Shown: piece by piece, positions 1 to 4,983 of the stretch | How positions within the stretch are numbered: position 1 is the first letter of the stretch | Layout of the letters: each line of letters opens with the position of its first letter | NCBI GenBank assembly: GCA_034436475.1 | Contig: DAOTUX010000162.1 | Span: 1-9,892 of the forward strand | Direction of reading: 5' to 3' | Length of the DNA stretch: 9,892 nucleotides | DNA from: JAFMJV01 sp034436475 | GTDB lineage: Bacteria > Chloroflexota > Limnocylindria > Limnocylindrales > CSP1-4 | The notes under the pieces: model-generated | What the model was told of the DNA's origin: nothing | Databases searched by the model: none | Seen by the model: only the letters and a program-made list of their open reading frames with translations | Position numbers and translations under genes: made by a program

Positions 1-18
1 AGATCCCATACGGTCTTG

Positions 19-1209
19 TCAAGTCCCTGATCCCCAGGCGGGGTCGAAGTCGGCGCCGTTGCGCCAGACGCCCCAGACGATGCCGAGGGCCTTGCGCATG
101 CAATGGCCGATGGCGTTCATCTTGCTCTTGCCGGCCTCACGCTTCCGAGCGTAGTGGGCGGCGATGACCGGGTTGTGGACGGTGCCGACGACCGCGATGC
201 GGTACACCGCGGCACGGAGGTGGGCGTTGCCCGCCTTGGACATCCGCCAGGCGGTCTCCGGGTTCGCCCCCTTCCGGCCTGAGCTGCGCTCGGCGGGATG
301 GACCCCGGCATAGGCGAGCAGCTGGTCGAAGGACTCGAACCTGCCGATGTCCCCGATCTCGGCGATGAGCACCGCACAGGTCGCCGGACCCACGCCCGGG
401 ATGGTCTGGAGGCGGCGGGCCAGCTCGCCGTCGAGCAGTGTCGCCACGTGGGCCTCCGCGGCCTCGATCTGACGCTCGAGCAGGTCGAACTGGTCGAGCA
501 GCAGGTCGACCTCGAAGGCCACCTCGGTCGCCAGCTCGGGAACGGCGATGGAGTCGGCGGCGAGATGACGCAGGCGCTCCGCCTTCGTGTCACCCAGGCG
601 ACGATGACCCGGCCCCTTGTTGGCATCGGCGAGGGTGCCCGTCCGGCGGCGCCATGCGGCCTCGGCGGTGGGTGCCAGGCGCAGCACCTCGCGCGCGGTG
701 AGGCAGGTGGGGTCGTCGAACACCTCCAGGAGCTCCGGAAAGCCCAGCTCCACGAGCCGGTGGAGGCGCTGGCACACCCGCGCCTGCTCGGTCACCAGGG
801 TCATCGCGAACCTCGCCGCCTGGCGCAGCTCCACCCCGGCGAAGGGATCGCGCACCACGGGCGCGTCACGCATGGCCATCTCGGCGAGGCTCCGGGCATC
901 CGCCGGGTCCGACTTGGTGCGGCCCAGGCGGCTCTTGGCGAAGTATCTCGCCGCGAGCGGGTTGACGAGGGCCACCGGGATTCCCCGTCGTGCCAGGTGC
1001 GAGGCGAGCGGCATCCAGTAGTGGCCCGAGGACTCCATGGTCACCAGGGTCACCGGGTCCGGCTGCCGACCGAGCCATGCGTCGAGCGCGGAGAAACCCG
1101 CCCGGTCCTGGCTCACGCGCAGGATCTCCCGGTCCGCCCGGGTCTGCCCGGTCCGGCAGCGGGCCACCGCATGGCGCCGCCCTCCGATGTCTATGCCGAC
1201 CGTCGTCAT
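19..1209 (-). CDS. IS110-family transposase (DEDD recombinase)
   Basis: This is the DNA recombinase that moves the insertion sequence, 396 aa, a typical length for the family. The N-terminal RuvC-like DEDD domain opens with MTTVGIDIGGRRH. Its probable acidic set is D7, E59 (in TMESSGHYW), D101 and D104 (in SDPADARSLAE). A helical middle section follows (about 125-265). The C-terminal Transposase_20 domain begins with a helix-hairpin-helix-like IPGVGPATCAVLIAEIGD (about 270-287). It then carries the AGVHPAERSSGRKG segment, where S309/S310 is the likely catalytic serine, followed by MSKAGNAHLRAA. The start at 1209 is chosen because AAGGAGGG (1217-1224) lies 7 nt upstream. A further in-frame ATG at 1239 lies inside a hairpin and has no such site. 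No frameshift or internal stop is seen, so the gene looks functional. The function is inferred from family membership. Confidence 0.93.
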   Translation of the reverse strand: MTTVGIDIGGRRHAVARCRTGQTRADREILRVSQDRAGFSALDAWLGRQPDPVTLVTMESSGHYWMPLASHLARRGIPVALVNPLAARYFAKSRLGRTKSDPADARSLAEMAMRDAPVVRDPFAGVELRQAARFAMTLVTEQARVCQRLHRLVELGFPELLEVFDDPTCLTAREVLRLAPTAEAAWRRRTGTLADANKGPGHRRLGDTKAERLRHLAADSIAVPELATEVAFEVDLLLDQFDLLERQIEAAEAHVATLLDGELARRLQTIPGVGPATCAVLIAEIGDIGRFESFDQLLAYAGVHPAERSSGRKGANPETAWRMSKAGNAHLRAAVYRIAVVGTVHNPVIAAHYARKREAGKSKMNAIGHCMRKALGIVWGVWRNGADFDPAWGSGT

Positions 1210-1249
1210 GCGGGCACCCTCCTTCGGCGGACCACCCAAGGGTGCCCGC
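1210..1249 (-). promoter_or_regulatory. Hairpin masking the transposase ribosome-binding site
   Basis: A perfect 11-bp inverted repeat (GCGGGCACCCT at 1210-1220 and its complement at 1239-1249) is separated by 18 nt. It ends directly against the transposase ATG (1209-1207). In the mRNA the 3' arm and the loop contain the AAGGAGGG Shine-Dalgarno sequence, half of it paired. A transcript entering from outside would fold this stem and hide the site, the classic way an insertion sequence avoids expression from read-through. Alternatively it is the terminal stem of a bridge RNA. The repeat is seen directly; both roles are inferred. Confidence 0.6.
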
Positions 1250-1425
1250 TCGTCCCGGCCGACGTCTGCTGATGGGTCCCATCACCGGTCATCGCCGCAG
1301 GATCCCGATCACCGTTCACGACCGAGCGTCGGGGGCCGGACTCTAGTCGCAACGGTCATCTGCCGGATAGCGAGGCGCCGGTCTCCCCGTGGAGGTCGGT
1401 GCCATCATCGACCCCTACACCGGGT
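1250..1425 (-). ncRNA. Candidate IS110 left-end region / bridge RNA
   Basis: No credible gene lies between the transposase hairpin and the vapB operator. In the IS110 group the bridge RNA, usually about 150-250 nt, is transcribed from exactly this place, upstream of and in the same direction as the recombinase. Visible structure is limited. There is a perfect 15-bp palindrome TGATGGG-T-CCCATCA (1270-1284), an 8-nt direct repeat CGGTCATC (1286-1293 and 1353-1360), and the echo of the element's other end. If the element belongs to the IS1111 group, the RNA would instead lie off the left edge and this call would be wrong. Ends are approximate. Confidence 0.25.
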
Positions 1426-1432
1426 TATATCA

Positions 1433-1472
1433 GCATCAGGATGCGTGCTCGAGCGCATCCGGATGCTATGGT
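1433..1472 (+). promoter_or_regulatory. vapBC-1 operator and leaderless-type promoter
   Basis: Two 12-bp palindromes of the form GCATC-NN-GATGC sit at 1433-1444 (centre AG) and 1455-1466 (centre CG). They are exactly 22 bp apart, about two helical turns, so they fall on one face of the DNA. Their inner halves also form GGATGCG-N8-CGCATCC (1439-1460). Directly after them comes TATGGT (1467-1472), a TANNNT-type -10 box, then 6 nt, then the vapB ATG at 1479. No Shine-Dalgarno sequence is present. This is what an autoregulated toxin-antitoxin promoter bound by RHH antitoxin dimers should look like, with transcription starting at the ATG. Binding and start site are inferred. Confidence 0.6.
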
Positions 1473-1478
1473 TCGCGC

Positions 1479-1715
1479 ATGCGCACGACCGTGGTCCTCG
1501 AGCCCGACGTCCAGGCGGCCGTGGACCGCATCCGCAGGGACGAGGGGATCGGCGTCAGCGAGGCGCTGAACCGTCTGGTCCGCGCCGGTCTCGTCCAGGG
1601 TGGTGCGGCACGACGCAAGCGGTTCGCCCAACGGACGGCCCGACTCGGCATTCGCATCGACCTGACCAGCGTCGAGGACGCGCTGGAGCAGCTGGACGGA
1701 CCCGCGTCCTCGTGA
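1479..1715 (+). CDS. vapB: Antitoxin, VapB-like ribbon-helix-helix protein (module 1)
   Basis: A 78-aa protein, the expected antitoxin of the PIN toxin encoded next to it. The first 40 residues (MRTTVVLEPDVQAAVDRIRR then GIGVSEALNRLVRAGL) fit a ribbon-helix-helix DNA-binding domain, with a beta strand at residues 2-8 and two helices. The tail (about 45-78) is basic and then acidic, as in antitoxins that wrap and block their toxin. It should bind the twin palindromes upstream to repress its own operon. The start at 1479 is chosen because RHH proteins begin at the beta strand and because ATG lies 6 nt after a TANNNT box. An upstream in-frame start at 1389 would run through the operator and is rejected. 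The stop overlaps the toxin GTG by 4 nt (GTGA). Family membership is convincing; the exact VapB subgroup is not. Confidence 0.85.
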   Translation: MRTTVVLEPDVQAAVDRIRRDEGIGVSEALNRLVRAGLVQGGAARRKRFAQRTARLGIRIDLTSVEDALEQLDGPASS

Positions 1716-2140
1716 TCGTGGACGCGAATGTCCTGCTGTACGCGGTCGACCGTGACTCGCCGTTCCACGAACGCTCGCGACGCTGGCTCGAAGACCGCAT
1801 CAACGGCGCCACGCGTGTCGGCCTGCCCTGGCAGTCGCTGAGTGCGTTCGTGCGCATCGTCACGCATCCGCGCGCGCTCGCCCACCCTCTGACAGCGGCC
1901 GAGGCGTGGGATGACGTGCGGGCCTGGCTGTCACAGCCGGGCGTGTGGGTCCCGGTCGAGACCGAGCGTCACGCGGAGGTGCTGGAGGGCCTCGTGCTCC
2001 GCCACGACGTGCGGGGCAACCTGATCACGGACGCGCGACTCGCGGCACTCGCCATCGAGCACGGCGTGCCGGTGGCGTCCGCGGACACCGACTTCGCGCG
2101 GTTCCCCGAGGTCACGTGGGTGAACCCGCTCGCCGCATGA
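1712..2140 (+). CDS. vapC: Toxin, VapC-like PIN-domain ribonuclease (module 1)
   Basis: A 142-aa single PIN domain, predicted to be an Mg-dependent endoribonuclease that cuts RNA unless bound by the adjacent antitoxin. D4 in MIVDANVLLYAVDRDSPFH is the first active-site acid. D107 in GNLITDARLAALAIEHG and D125/D127 in ASADTDFARFP supply the later ones, and the C-terminal WVNPL ending is typical of this Mycobacterium-type PIN subfamily. The second conserved acid (usually Glu in an xxEF motif) is replaced: the sequence is PWQSLSAFVRIVTHP with A45 there. From family knowledge I recall this substitution as common in the subfamily, so the toxin need not be dead. The GTG start at 1712 is chosen because it overlaps the antitoxin stop (GTGA) and puts D4 at the usual place; the upstream reading frame is non-homologous. 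Translational coupling is likely. Confidence 0.88.
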   Translation: MIVDANVLLYAVDRDSPFHERSRRWLEDRINGATRVGLPWQSLSAFVRIVTHPRALAHPLTAAEAWDDVRAWLSQPGVWVPVETERHAEVLEGLVLRHDVRGNLITDARLAALAIEHGVPVASADTDFARFPEVTWVNPLAA

Positions 2141-2149
2141 CGAGCGGGT
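2124..2149 (+). terminator. Hairpin at end of vapC-1, possible terminator
   Basis: ACCCGCTCG (2124-2132) pairs perfectly with CGAGCGGGT (2141-2149) around an 8-nt loop that contains the vapC stop codon. The stem is 9 bp and GC-rich. No U-tract follows, so it is either a tract-less terminator of the kind proposed in high-GC bacteria or a 3'-end stability element. The stem is certain; the role is not. Confidence 0.45.
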
Positions 2150-2188
2150 CGCCGGGATTGGCCGCGCCTGTCAACCGGGTGCGAACAT

Positions 2189-2234
2189 GACAAGTTGTCG
2201 GACGCCCCACGGTTGCGATGCGTATTTCCACGCA
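2189..2234. repeat. Short palindromes ahead of the lipoprotein gene
   Basis: The 197-nt gap between vapC and the lipoprotein gene holds a perfect 11-bp palindrome GACAA-G-TTGTC (2189-2199). It also holds a 5-bp inverted repeat TGCGT-N6-ACGCA (2219-2234). These could be regulator sites or chance. No convincing promoter or Shine-Dalgarno sequence was found for the downstream gene. Confidence 0.25.
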
Positions 2235-2337
2235 ATGACAGAGGCCACCGGGGGGGATAGCCTCGTCCCGTTGGGTCCGCGGCCTCGCCCGCACCAGGCA
2301 TGCGGACGCCATGACAATCGCCCAGGACGTCGAGGCC

Positions 2338-2817
2338 ATGAGAGCATGCGGCGGCTTCCGCCCCGTGGCGCTGCTCGCCTTGGCGGTCGTCGCATGCTCC
2401 GCCCAGCCCCCGATCGGTGCTCCGACAGTCGATGAGGCCCTCGCGTTTCTCGATCGGCTGGTCACCCTCGCGCAGAAGGGAGACTTCGAGACCATCTGCT
2501 CGGTGGCCGGCGACGGGAACTGCGAACGGAAGCTCGACGAGGCTGGTCGGGAGCGCGTCCCGCCGCAGCCACCGACGGTGAGGAGCATCTGGTCCGTGCC
2601 CACCACGAGCTCCGGCGACCAGACCTCGCTGGGCGGCCTCGTGCTGGGGATGTGCGGCATCGACGCACTCGGTGGCCGCTACGAGTCGGAGATGCTGGTC
2701 TTCCGCGACGGCGATGGCACCCTGCGGGCGATCAACCCGGTCTACTGGGGGCGATACACGATCGCGACGAGGGGGGACACGACGGTGCTGCGAACCCCCA
2801 CCCGGGAGGACTGCTGA
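2338..2817 (+). CDS. Small predicted lipoprotein, function unknown
   Basis: I do not recognise a named family. The protein (159 aa from the start chosen) begins with a short basic segment and a hydrophobic run, MRACGGFRPVALLALAVVAC, in which VVAC fits a lipobox and C20 is the predicted lipidated cysteine. This implies export and anchoring on the outer face of the cytoplasmic membrane. The mature part starts with a helix-like DEALAFLDRLVTLAQKGDFETIC, resembling the opening of small NTF2-like extracytoplasmic domains, though this is only an impression. It carries four more cysteines (C54, C62, one in GMCGIDAL, and the last residue), enough for two disulfides. An ATG at 2311 is also in frame and would add nine residues; 2338 gives the better signal peptide but neither start has a clear Shine-Dalgarno sequence. 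It is convergent with ilvA, 64 nt away, and I see no strong terminator between them. Confidence 0.7.
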   Translation: MRACGGFRPVALLALAVVACSAQPPIGAPTVDEALAFLDRLVTLAQKGDFETICSVAGDGNCERKLDEAGRERVPPQPPTVRSIWSVPTTSSGDQTSLGGLVLGMCGIDALGGRYESEMLVFRDGDGTLRAINPVYWGRYTIATRGDTTVLRTPTREDC

Positions 2818-2881
2818 GGCACGGATACCATAGGTGGCGGACGCACACTGAGTCCCTACACCCGATGGCCGGACCGCCGCG

Positions 2882-4393
2882 TCAGCGAAGGAACAGGCGG
2901 CAGGCGGGGTTGTCGGTCTCCTCGGTGTGCTCGTAGCCGAGGCCATCCAGCAGCCGGTGGAGCGCGCCCAGCTCCTCGTCCGGCACCTGCATGCCCAGCA
3001 GCACCCGCCCGTAGTCGGAGCCGTGGTTCCGATAGTGGAACAGGCTGATGTTCCAGCCCGCGCTCATGCCCTCGAGGAAGTCGAGCAGGGCGCCCGACCG
3101 CTCCGGGAACACCACCTGGAACAGGCGCTCGTTGTCCGCGCCCGGGGCGCGCCCGCCCACCATGTGGCGGATGGGCAGCTTGGCCAGCTCGTCGTCGGTG
3201 AGGTCGACCACCTCGTGGCCGTGGGCCCGGAGGGTGTCGATCAGCTCTTGGGCCTCCGCGCGGCTGGCGATCCTGATCCCCGCGAACACGTGCGCCTCGG
3301 CGTCGCTCTCGTAGCGGTAGTTGAACTCGGTGACGCTTCGCACCCCGATGAGCTGGCAGAACTCGAGGAAGCTGCCGGGCCGCTCGGGGATGGTCACCGC
3401 GAGGATGGCCTCGCGCTGCTCGCCGATCTCGGCACGCTCGGACACGTGGCGCAGGCTGTCGAAGTTGAGGTTGGCGCCCGACGCGACGGCCACGAGGTGC
3501 CGGTCGCGAAGGCCGGCCATGGCGGCGTGGCGCTTGAGGCCCGCGAAGGCGAGAGCGCCCGCGGGCTCGAGGATGCAGCGGCGGTCCTCGAACACGTCCT
3601 TGATGGCCGCGCAGATCTCGTCGTTGGTGACGATGACCATCTCGTCGATGACCTCGCGGGCGATGGCGAAGCTGGTGTCGCCCACCCGCCTGACCGCGAC
3701 GCCATCGGCGAAGCGTCCAACGCGGTCCAAGGTCACCGGCTCGCCGGCCCGCAGGGAGCGGGCCATGGCATCGCAGTCCTCGGGCTCGACGCCGATGACC
3801 CGCACTTCCGGCCGCAGCTCCTTGATGACCGCACCGATCCCGCTGATGAGCCCTCCCCCGCCGACCGGCACGTAGACCGCGTGGATGGGATCGCCCATCT
3901 GCCGCATGATCTCGATGCCGATGGTGCCCTGCCCCGCGATGACCGCCGGGTCGTCATACGGGTGGATGAACGTGAGCCCCCGCTCGGCCTCCAGCTCGCG
4001 CGCCCGCTCGTGGGCTGCGTCGTAGGTATCGCCGTGGAGCACGACCTCGGCGCCATGAGACCGCACGGCGGCGACCTTGATCTCGGGCGTCGTGCGGGGC
4101 ATCACGATGACCGCGCGACAGCCGAGCTTCCGGGCGGACAGCGCGACGCCCTGGGCGTGGTTGCCGGCGCTCGACGCGACCACGCCGGCGGCCAGCTCGT
4201 CGGGCGTCAGGGCCGCCATCCGGTTGTAGGCGCCCCGGACTTTGAAGCTGAAGACCGGCTGCTCGTCCTCGCGCTTGATCCAGACCCGGTTCCCGGTCCG
4301 TGCGCTGAGCACGGGCGCGAACTCGAGCGGCGTCTCTCGGGCGACCTCGTACACGCGCGCCAGGAGCGCCGCCTTGAGCACCTCGTCATTCAT
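2882..4393 (-). CDS. ilvA: Threonine ammonia-lyase (threonine deaminase), biosynthetic
   Basis: A cytoplasmic PLP enzyme that converts L-threonine to 2-oxobutyrate and ammonia, the committed step of isoleucine synthesis from threonine. It has 503 aa, close to the long biosynthetic form (E. coli IlvA 514 aa). The catalytic domain (about 1-325) has the PLP lysine K51 in VFSFKVRGAYNRM, the SSAGNHAQGVALSA loop, the glycine-rich phosphate loop PVGGGGLISGIG, and EPAGALAFAG. The C-terminal third has two ACT-like regulatory repeats beginning around AILAVTIPERPGSFLEFC and LFQVVFPERSGALLDFLEG, expected to sense isoleucine and valine. The start at 4393 is chosen because family homology begins there and TACGCT lies 7 nt upstream. 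The frame stays open to 4672, but that extension does not resemble IlvA. It is transcribed alone and divergently from the vapBC-2 operon. Confidence 0.95.
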   Translation of the reverse strand: MNDEVLKAALLARVYEVARETPLEFAPVLSARTGNRVWIKREDEQPVFSFKVRGAYNRMAALTPDELAAGVVASSAGNHAQGVALSARKLGCRAVIVMPRTTPEIKVAAVRSHGAEVVLHGDTYDAAHERARELEAERGLTFIHPYDDPAVIAGQGTIGIEIMRQMGDPIHAVYVPVGGGGLISGIGAVIKELRPEVRVIGVEPEDCDAMARSLRAGEPVTLDRVGRFADGVAVRRVGDTSFAIAREVIDEMVIVTNDEICAAIKDVFEDRRCILEPAGALAFAGLKRHAAMAGLRDRHLVAVASGANLNFDSLRHVSERAEIGEQREAILAVTIPERPGSFLEFCQLIGVRSVTEFNYRYESDAEAHVFAGIRIASRAEAQELIDTLRAHGHEVVDLTDDELAKLPIRHMVGGRAPGADNERLFQVVFPERSGALLDFLEGMSAGWNISLFHYRNHGSDYGRVLLGMQVPDEELGALHRLLDGLGYEHTEETDNPACRLFLR

Positions 4394-4400
4394 GGTCGCA

Positions 4401-4406
4401 AGCGTA
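4401..4406 (-). promoter_or_regulatory. Leaderless-type -10 box of ilvA
   Basis: On the minus strand the sequence reads TACGCT, then 7 nt, then the ilvA ATG, with no Shine-Dalgarno sequence. A TANNNT box at this distance places the transcription start on the A of the ATG. No good -35 hexamer is visible. The same arrangement precedes vapB-1 and vapB-2, which supports it. Confidence 0.45.
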
Positions 4407-4458
4407 CGTCGTCGTCGGGGCCGGGACGACGGGTGTGTGACGCATCCCGCACACATCG

Positions 4459-4471
4459 CCACTGTCAGTGG
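4459..4471. promoter_or_regulatory. 13-bp palindrome upstream of ilvA
   Basis: CCACTG-T-CAGTGG is a perfect palindrome centred about 72 bp upstream of the proposed ilvA transcription start, where an activator or repressor of the LysR or Lrp type could bind. There is no direct evidence for a regulator, and a chance palindrome of this length is possible though unlikely. Confidence 0.35.
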
Positions 4472-4634
4472 ACGCTCGGCCAGGCGTCGGTGAGGTTCGG
4501 CCCCGTGAACGGCCCAGTTGGCACGATCCTCGCCGCGGAGGCCCACGATCGACCCATCCATGTGGACGATCGCCCCGTCAGGACCGGTCGTCGGGGTCTT
4601 GGGGGGGCGCGCCGCCTCGGCCAACCTCGCGTCC

Positions 4635-4672
4635 GTGACACTCGACGTCCACCCGTGGTGGACATCCGTCAC
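4635..4672 (+). promoter_or_regulatory. Hairpin in the ilvA / vapBC-2 region
   Basis: GTCCACC (4647-4653) and GGTGGAC (4657-4663) pair perfectly across a 3-nt loop. Outer arms GTGAC (4635-4639) and GTCAC (4668-4672) could extend the stem after an asymmetric internal loop. It lies 60-100 nt upstream of vapB-2. It has no U-tract on either strand. It may be an operator, a boundary terminator or the remnant of an insertion. Confidence 0.35.
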
Positions 4673-4716
4673 GCACGAACGGACCCGCCGCGGGTATCAG
4701 CGGCCGCGGGTTAGCC

Positions 4717-4738
4717 ACATGCTACTGTATGAGCATGT
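4717..4738 (+). promoter_or_regulatory. vapBC-2 operator and -10 box
   Basis: A perfect inverted repeat, ACATGCT (4717-4723) and AGCATGT (4732-4738), is separated by 8 bp. It spans the -10-like TACTGT (4723-4728) and the start codon ATG (4735). A bound antitoxin would cover promoter and start together. The 7-8-7 geometry equals that of the inner repeat in the vapBC-1 operator although the sequences differ. Confidence 0.55.
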
Positions 4739-4983
4739 TGAATCGGCGTCTCCAGATCCTCCTTGACGAGCCGCGGTATCGACGACTGGAGCAGGTCGCC
4801 AAACGCCGGCGCGTCTCGGTGTCCACCGTCGTCCGTGATGCCATCGACCGCGATCTCTGGTCGGAGGCCGACGTTCAGCGGTCCGAGGCCGCCCAGCGCT
4901 TCCTGGCGTCCCCAGACATGGAGGTGCCAGATGTGCCCGACCTGCTCGCCGAGCTCGACGAGCTCCGCGGGCGCCGAGGGTGA
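4735..4983 (+). CDS. vapB: Antitoxin, ribbon-helix-helix protein (module 2)
   Basis: An 82-aa antitoxin partner of the PIN toxin that follows. Residues 1-40 (MLNRRLQILLDEPRYRRLEQ then RRVSVSTVVRDAIDRDL) match a ribbon-helix-helix fold: a strand with alternating residues (RLQILL), a first helix, and a second helix after the VSVS turn. The acidic C-terminus (DMEVPDVPDLLAELDELRGR) is the probable toxin-binding region. An ATG two codons upstream (4729) is also in frame. I prefer 4735 because it lies 6 nt after TACTGT, whereas 4729 directly abuts that box, so its transcript could hardly include that codon. The stop overlaps the toxin GTG by 4 nt. It differs clearly in sequence from the module 1 antitoxin. 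Confidence 0.82.
   Translation: MLNRRLQILLDEPRYRRLEQVAKRRRVSVSTVVRDAIDRDLWSEADVQRSEAAQRFLASPDMEVPDVPDLLAELDELRGRRG

Larger units (their letters stand above)
1..1425 (-). mobile_element. IS110-family insertion sequence, ends not resolved
   Basis: The element consists of one intact IS110-type recombinase gene with 18 nt of its downstream side visible and a gene-free stretch of about 180-220 nt upstream. No terminal inverted repeats are visible, which is normal for IS110 elements. The upstream boundary must lie before the vapB operator that starts at 1433, but the exact base is a guess. The downstream boundary is at or beyond the left edge of the window. A short echo of the right-hand end (TCCCAT-N1-CGGTC at 4-15) recurs as TCCCAT-N3-CGGTC at 1277-1290, which may help define the ends. 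Family knowledge: IS110 elements use a bridge RNA encoded upstream of the recombinase (IS110 group) or downstream of it (IS1111 group). The subgroup is undecided here. Confidence 0.6.
4394..4734. other. Divergent intergenic control region, ilvA / vapBC-2
   Basis: This 341-nt stretch has no convincing gene, though the ilvA frame stays open through most of it. Contents, from the ilvA side, are a -10-like box, a 13-bp palindrome (4459-4471), an imperfect 14-bp tandem repeat (4545-4558 and 4566-4579, 21 bp apart), a run of seven G (4601-4607), a 7-bp hairpin (4647-4663), a GCCGCGGGT direct repeat (4687-4695 and 4703-4711), and the vapB operator. I looked for the conserved T-box and leader-peptide attenuator features expected before isoleucine genes and did not find them. 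Confidence 0.5.

Noticed and set aside
1037..1711. Upstream extension of the vapC-1 reading frame
   Set aside because: The frame is open far upstream through the IS and vapB-1, but the PIN domain begins at the GTG at 1712. The extension is an Arg/Pro/Gly-rich shadow.
4394..4672. N-terminal extension of IlvA of about 93 residues
   Set aside because: The frame is open but lacks IlvA homology. The family starts near 4393, and a -10-like box lies directly before that ATG. I keep only a note that a short leader peptide cannot be excluded.
2927..4714. A 595-codon open frame on the plus strand opposite ilvA
   Set aside because: It is the antisense shadow of a GC-rich gene with strong third-position bias. 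Its translation is rich in repetitive His, Arg, Asp, Gly and Ala runs and matches no fold I recognise, while the minus strand encodes an unmistakable IlvA.
4394..4734. T-box or ribosome-mediated attenuator for ilvA
   Set aside because: No T-box antiterminator motif, no run of Ile/Val/Leu codons in a leader peptide and no terminator with U-tract was found on the minus strand. A leaderless start would also leave no room for it.
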